Origin: Verrucomicrobiia bacterium
GTDB taxonomy: Bacteria > Verrucomicrobiota > Verrucomicrobiia > Limisphaerales > Palsa-1400
Length of the DNA: 9,603 nucleotides
Reading direction: 5' to 3'
Assembly (NCBI GenBank): GCA_025934545.1
Contig: JAICXV010000038.1
Location: 1 to 9,603, forward strand
In this document: piece after piece, positions 6,391 to 9,603 of the stretch
Numbering within the stretch: position 1 is the first letter of the stretch
Layout of the letters: each line of letters starts with the position of its first letter
Notes under the pieces: model-generated
Told to the model about the DNA's origin: nothing
What the model saw: the letters and a program-made list of their open reading frames with translations, nothing else
The model's database searches: none
Made by a program: the position numbers and the translations under genes

Positions 6391-7356
6391 ATGAACCAAC
6401 CTCTCGAACAACTTAAAGACACGCTGACGCGCGCGCGGCAGGAAACCGCCAAGGTCATCATCGGTCAGGTCGATGTGATCGACCGCGCGATGATCGCCAT
6501 TTTCACCGGGCAACACGCGCTGATCGAAGGTGTGCCGGGCGTTGCCAAAACATTGCTCGTGCGCACGCTCGCTCGCGTGTTGGGCTGCGAGTTTTCGCGC
6601 ATTCAATTCACGCCGGACCTGATGCCCGCCGACATCACCGGCACGAATGTGTTTAATTTGCAGAAAAACGAATTCACATTGGTGCGCGGACCGATCTTCA
6701 CGAGTTTTCTGCTCGCGGACGAAATCAATCGCGCGCCGGCGAAAACGCAATCGGCGTTGTTGCAGGCCATGCAGGAGCGGCAGGTCAGCATCGACCGCGA
6801 CACTCATCAATTGCCGCCGAACTTCACGGTGTTCGCTACGCAAAATCCTGTCGAATACGAAGGCACGTATCCCTTGCCGGAAGCGCAGAAGGACCGGTTC
6901 ATGTTCAAAATCAATATGACCGCGCCGCAACGCGAAGATGAGTTGACGCTCGCCAAACGCATGCTCGGCAAAGATGCCCCGGAAACGACGCTCGCGACCG
7001 GCGACGTCCAGCAAGTGGTGACGAGCGAGACTTTGGCGAAATTGCGCACCGAATTGGACGGAATTACTGTCCGTGATGAATTGGTCGCTTACGTCGTCGA
7101 CATCGTTCGTGCTTCGAGAAATAACGAGAGTGTGCTGGTCGGCGCGGGCCCGCGTGCTACGCAGGCTTTGTTGCTGGCCAGTCGCGCGTTTGCGGCGATT
7201 AATGCGCGGGATTTCGTGACGCCAGACGATGTGAAGTCGATGGCGACGCCCGTTCTGGAACATCGGCTCGTGTTGCGGCCGGAGTTTGAGATCGAGGGCG
7301 TGACGGTCGGCGAAGTAATCGAGAAATTATTGCAGCAAATCGCTGTGCCTCGTTAA
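6391..7356 (+). CDS. MoxR-family AAA+ ATPase
   Basis: This 321-residue protein is a full-length MoxR ATPase (AAA_3 plus AAA lid). Walker A is GVPGVAKT (47-54), with K53 and T54 as nucleotide contacts. Walker B is FLLADE (106-111), with D110 and E111. Sensor 1 is FATQNP (N152), the putative arginine finger is R169 in KDRF, and sensor 2 is in GAGPRAT (R255). All catalytic residues look intact. MoxR proteins are soluble hexameric ATPases believed to act as chaperones that mature or remodel partner complexes, usually together with a vWA or DUF58 partner encoded next door. Here the DUF58 gene follows with a one-base overlap, so the two are probably made in linked amounts. The start at 6391 is 4 bases after the DUF4350 stop; no Shine-Dalgarno is obvious. 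The specific substrate is unknown. Confidence 0.96.
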   Translation: MNQPLEQLKDTLTRARQETAKVIIGQVDVIDRAMIAIFTGQHALIEGVPGVAKTLLVRTLARVLGCEFSRIQFTPDLMPADITGTNVFNLQKNEFTLVRGPIFTSFLLADEINRAPAKTQSALLQAMQERQVSIDRDTHQLPPNFTVFATQNPVEYEGTYPLPEAQKDRFMFKINMTAPQREDELTLAKRMLGKDAPETTLATGDVQQVVTSETLAKLRTELDGITVRDELVAYVVDIVRASRNNESVLVGAGPRATQALLLASRAFAAINARDFVTPDDVKSMATPVLEHRLVLRPEFEIEGVTVGEVIEKLLQQIAVPR

Positions 7357-8699
7357 TGCTGACGCCGAAATCCAGACTAATTTGGGGAACGTTACTGTTC
7401 GTGGTTCCGTTCGCGGCGATCGCGGGCCTTCTGCCCGAGGCCGCGCCATATGCGATTCTGTTGATCGGTGCGTTTGTCGTGTGGGCGTTGCTGGATGCGG
7501 TTCTGGCATTTAGTTCGGTGCGAGGTGTTCAAGTAAAATGTGCCGAGACGTTGCGACTTTCGAAAGACCGGCCGGCAGAAATCGAATTGCAATGTCAGAA
7601 CGACAGTGCCGATAGCCGCGTTCTGCGGTTGGGCATCGCGCTACCGCGGGAAATCGAAACAGAACAGGACGAGTTGTTCGTTGAAATTCCTGGTGAAGGT
7701 AAACTTTCGCGCGTCGCCTGGAAATGCACGCCGCGCCGGCGTGGAAATTATCCGCTGTCGCGCTGCCATCTGGAAGGACGGTCGCCATTTGGTTTTTGGG
7801 GTGCGCGAACCACGTTGCCGTTGCATTCGGAGTTGCGCGTTTACCCCGACCTTTTGAAGGAACGCAAGAACGTCGCGGCTCTTTTTTTGAACCGCGGCAC
7901 GTTGGGAATACACACCCAGCGACAGGTCGGCAAAGGGCGCGATTTTGAAAAATTGCGCGAATATATTCCTGGTGACAGTTACGAAGACGTCCATTGGAAA
8001 GCGACCGCCAAACGCGGCAAACCGGTCACGAAAATTTTCCAGATTGAACGCACACAGGAAGTCTACGTGATCCTCGACGCCTCGCGATTGACCGCGCGCC
8101 AGGTTAGCGATCCGGCGGACCCGATGAGACAAGTCAGCACACTGGAACGGTTCATTCACGCGGCGCTGGTGCTGGCGCTGGCGGCAGAGCGGCAGGGTGA
8201 TTTGTTCGGGATGCTGACGTTCAGTGATCGCATTTTGAAATTTGTGCGCGCGCGTAACGGACAGGCGCATTACTCGCTGTGCCGCGATGCGCTTTACACA
8301 TTGCATCCGCAAGTCGTCACGCCGGACTACGACGAGTTGTTCGCCTTCATCCGCAGCAACCTGCGGCGTCGCGCGTTGCTCGTGGTGTTGACGGCGTTGG
8401 ACGATCCGCTTTTGGCCGAAGGTTTTTTGCGGAATGCGGAACTGGTTTGCCGTCAGCATTTATTGTTGGTGAACATGATTCAACCGATTGGTGTGCGGCC
8501 TTTGTTCACCGATCCGAACGTCGCGCGTCTGGATGATGTTTACCGACAACTCGGTGGACACATTCAGTGGTATAATTTGTTGGAGCTCGGCAAAAAACTG
8601 AAGCATCGAGGCGTCCAGTTTACGCTGGTCCAGAATGAAAAATTAACGGCCGATGTGGTGTCGCAATATCTCAACGTCAAACGGAGGCAATTGGTGTGA
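7356..8699 (+). CDS. DUF58 domain protein (degenerate vWA-like)
   Basis: This 447-residue protein has two N-terminal membrane helices (about 8-27 and 31-53) and a beta-rich region with RRRGNYPLSRCHLEGRSPFG (127-146, typical of the family). The DUF58 signature is at 204-220: IPGDSYEDVHWKATAKR. A von Willebrand A-like domain runs from about 235. Its metal site is degenerate: the first strand ends D241-A-S243-R-L instead of D-x-S-x-S, and the later strand reads VVLTALDDP (343-351), with alanine where vWA proteins often have aspartate. DUF58 proteins are the usual partners of MoxR ATPases, probably as membrane-anchored adaptors. The gene starts within TAATG, overlapping the moxR stop by one base, and ends in GTGA shared with the next gene. 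It contains the GGAGG that probably serves the downstream start. Confidence 0.93.
   Translation: MLTPKSRLIWGTLLFVVPFAAIAGLLPEAAPYAILLIGAFVVWALLDAVLAFSSVRGVQVKCAETLRLSKDRPAEIELQCQNDSADSRVLRLGIALPREIETEQDELFVEIPGEGKLSRVAWKCTPRRRGNYPLSRCHLEGRSPFGFWGARTTLPLHSELRVYPDLLKERKNVAALFLNRGTLGIHTQRQVGKGRDFEKLREYIPGDSYEDVHWKATAKRGKPVTKIFQIERTQEVYVILDASRLTARQVSDPADPMRQVSTLERFIHAALVLALAAERQGDLFGMLTFSDRILKFVRARNGQAHYSLCRDALYTLHPQVVTPDYDELFAFIRSNLRRRALLVVLTALDDPLLAEGFLRNAELVCRQHLLLVNMIQPIGVRPLFTDPNVARLDDVYRQLGGHIQWYNLLELGKKLKHRGVQFTLVQNEKLTADVVSQYLNVKRRQLV
8683..8687 (+). promoter_or_regulatory. Strong Shine-Dalgarno for the SpoIIM-like gene
   Basis: GGAGG at 8683-8687 lies 8 bases before the GTG at 8696, an ideal spacing, and it fixes that GTG as the start of the last gene. 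It is the clearest ribosome-binding site in the window; most other operon genes show none and appear to rely on coupling. It may compensate for the weaker GTG start or set a higher rate for this subunit. Confidence 0.75.
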
Positions 8700-9603
8700 T
8701 TATTGACCTGTCAAAATTCACCGCGACGGAACGGCCGGTCTGGGACGAACTGGAAAGGTTTCTCAAAAAAATTGAGGACGATCCTTACGCCGCCCTGACG
8801 CTCGAAAAGAGCCGCCGTTTTCATTATCTCTACGAACGCACGGCAGCCGATCTTGCGAAGTTGAACACGTTCGCCAGCGAGCCGGAGACGCGCGGATATC
8901 TTGAGTCGCTCGTATCGCGTGCTTACGGCGAGATTCATGAAACGCGTGAGAAGCCCCATCGATTTCGACCATTCCATTGGTTGACCGTAACGTTTCCGCA
9001 AACATTCCGCCGGCATGTCAATGTGTTCTGGCTGACGGTCGCTGTTACGATTGGCGGCTGTTTGTTTGGCGGATTTGCCACTGTGTTTGATCCGGACTCG
9101 CGCCACGTCACCATGCCGTTCGGTCATGACATGATGAAACCGAGCGAACGCGTCGCGCGCGAAGAACGTGCAAGTCACGACCGTCTGGAAGGTCAAAAGG
9201 CCAGCTTCTCGACGTTCCTGATGACGCATAATACGAAGGTCTCGATGTTGACGATGGCGCTCGGAATGACGTGGGGGATTGGGACGTTGCTGATGCTTTT
9301 TTACAACGGCGTGATCATGGGCGCGATTTGCGTCGATTACATCGTCGATGGACAAGGGAAGTTTCTGGCCGGCTGGCTGCTGCCTCATGGGTCTTTTGAA
9401 ATTCCCGCCATCCTCATTGCCGGACAAGCGGGGTTGTTGTTGGGATGGGCGCTCATCGGGCGCGGGACGCGCAAAACGCTTTCGGAACGACTGCGCGAGA
9501 TTTCCAATGATGTCGTCACGCTGATCGGCGGCTGCGCGGTGATGTTGATTTGGGCTGGATTTATTGAGTCATTCTTTTCGCAGTATCACGAACCGGTGAT
9601 TCC
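8696..9603 (+). CDS. SpoIIM-like (stage II sporulation protein M) membrane protein, 3' end cut
   Basis: The frame opens at GTG 8696 (GTGA overlap with the upstream stop, GGAGG 8 bases ahead) and remains open to the right edge, giving 302 codons. The N-terminal ~95 residues are soluble and helical. Membrane helices lie near 107-130, 183-205, 232-252 and 273-293. The SpoIIM/DUF95 signature is plain: YNGVIMGAICVDY (203-215), then LLPHGSFEIPAILIAGQAG (228-246), with the conserved H231, E235 and P237. Family members are usually about 320-340 residues, so only a few tens of residues are probably missing. In Bacillus, SpoIIM works with SpoIID and SpoIIP in engulfment. Homologues in non-sporulating bacteria like this one travel with MoxR, DUF58 and RDD genes and have no established role. 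An internal loop (131-180) is charged and probably extracytoplasmic. Confidence 0.92.
   Translation, partial: MIIDLSKFTATERPVWDELERFLKKIEDDPYAALTLEKSRRFHYLYERTAADLAKLNTFASEPETRGYLESLVSRAYGEIHETREKPHRFRPFHWLTVTFPQTFRRHVNVFWLTVAVTIGGCLFGGFATVFDPDSRHVTMPFGHDMMKPSERVAREERASHDRLEGQKASFSTFLMTHNTKVSMLTMALGMTWGIGTLLMLFYNGVIMGAICVDYIVDGQGKFLAGWLLPHGSFEIPAILIAGQAGLLLGWALIGRGTRKTLSERLREISNDVVTLIGGCAVMLIWAGFIESFFSQYHEPVI

Noticed and set aside
6358..7263. Minus-strand frame of 301 codons opposite moxR
   Set aside because: The plus strand encodes an intact MoxR with all ATPase motifs. The antisense product is Arg/His/Gln-rich and unrecognisable.
7641..8459. Minus-strand frame of 272 codons opposite the DUF58 gene
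   Set aside because: It is antisense to a well-supported DUF58 gene and is Gln/Arg/His-rich without motifs.

Overview
This window looks like a chromosomal segment from a Gram-negative bacterium of the PVC superphylum, most likely Verrucomicrobia (Limisphaerales/Pedosphaera-like). That placement is inference. It rests on the GYF_2-zinc-RDD protein architecture, the membrane-anchored zinc-finger proteins, the moderately high GC and the scarcity of Shine-Dalgarno sequences. No rRNA or marker gene is present to confirm it.

Layout: (1) Positions 1-442, minus strand: the start of a small YjlB-like cupin gene that runs off the left edge. (2) Positions 443-639: a divergent intergenic region holding two strong hairpins and one weak one, spaced closely like a dispersed palindromic (REP-type) repeat. 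(3) Positions 640-9603, plus strand: nine genes packed head to tail, with gaps of 5 bp or less or overlaps of 1-7 bp, almost certainly one operon. In order: GYF_2/zinc/RDD membrane protein; zinc-ribbon plus B-box-like two-helix membrane protein; six-helix membrane protein with a possible PH-like N-terminus; small B-box-like one-helix protein; polytopic membrane protein with a C-terminal DUF4129; DUF4350 protein; MoxR AAA+ ATPase; DUF58 protein; SpoIIM-like membrane protein, cut by the right edge.

The core (RDD, DUF4129, DUF4350, MoxR, DUF58, SpoIIM) is a widespread but poorly understood membrane-linked module. As I recall, an equivalent set occurs around Rv3690-Rv3695 in Mycobacterium tuberculosis. 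MoxR ATPases are thought to act as chaperones that remodel or mature partner proteins, with the DUF58/vWA-like protein as adaptor. The membrane proteins presumably form the substrate or the complex. What is distinctive here is the insertion of three extra genes between RDD and DUF4129. Two of these encode membrane-anchored zinc fingers with exactly the same eight-ligand spacing, and the RDD protein also carries a four-cysteine knuckle. In addition, the DUF4129 protein has a signal-peptide-like segment in its middle, which suggests an ancestral fusion of two genes.

No CRISPR array, tRNA, rRNA, insertion sequence, phage gene or clear rho-independent terminator was seen. No gene-free stretch exceeds 300 bases.
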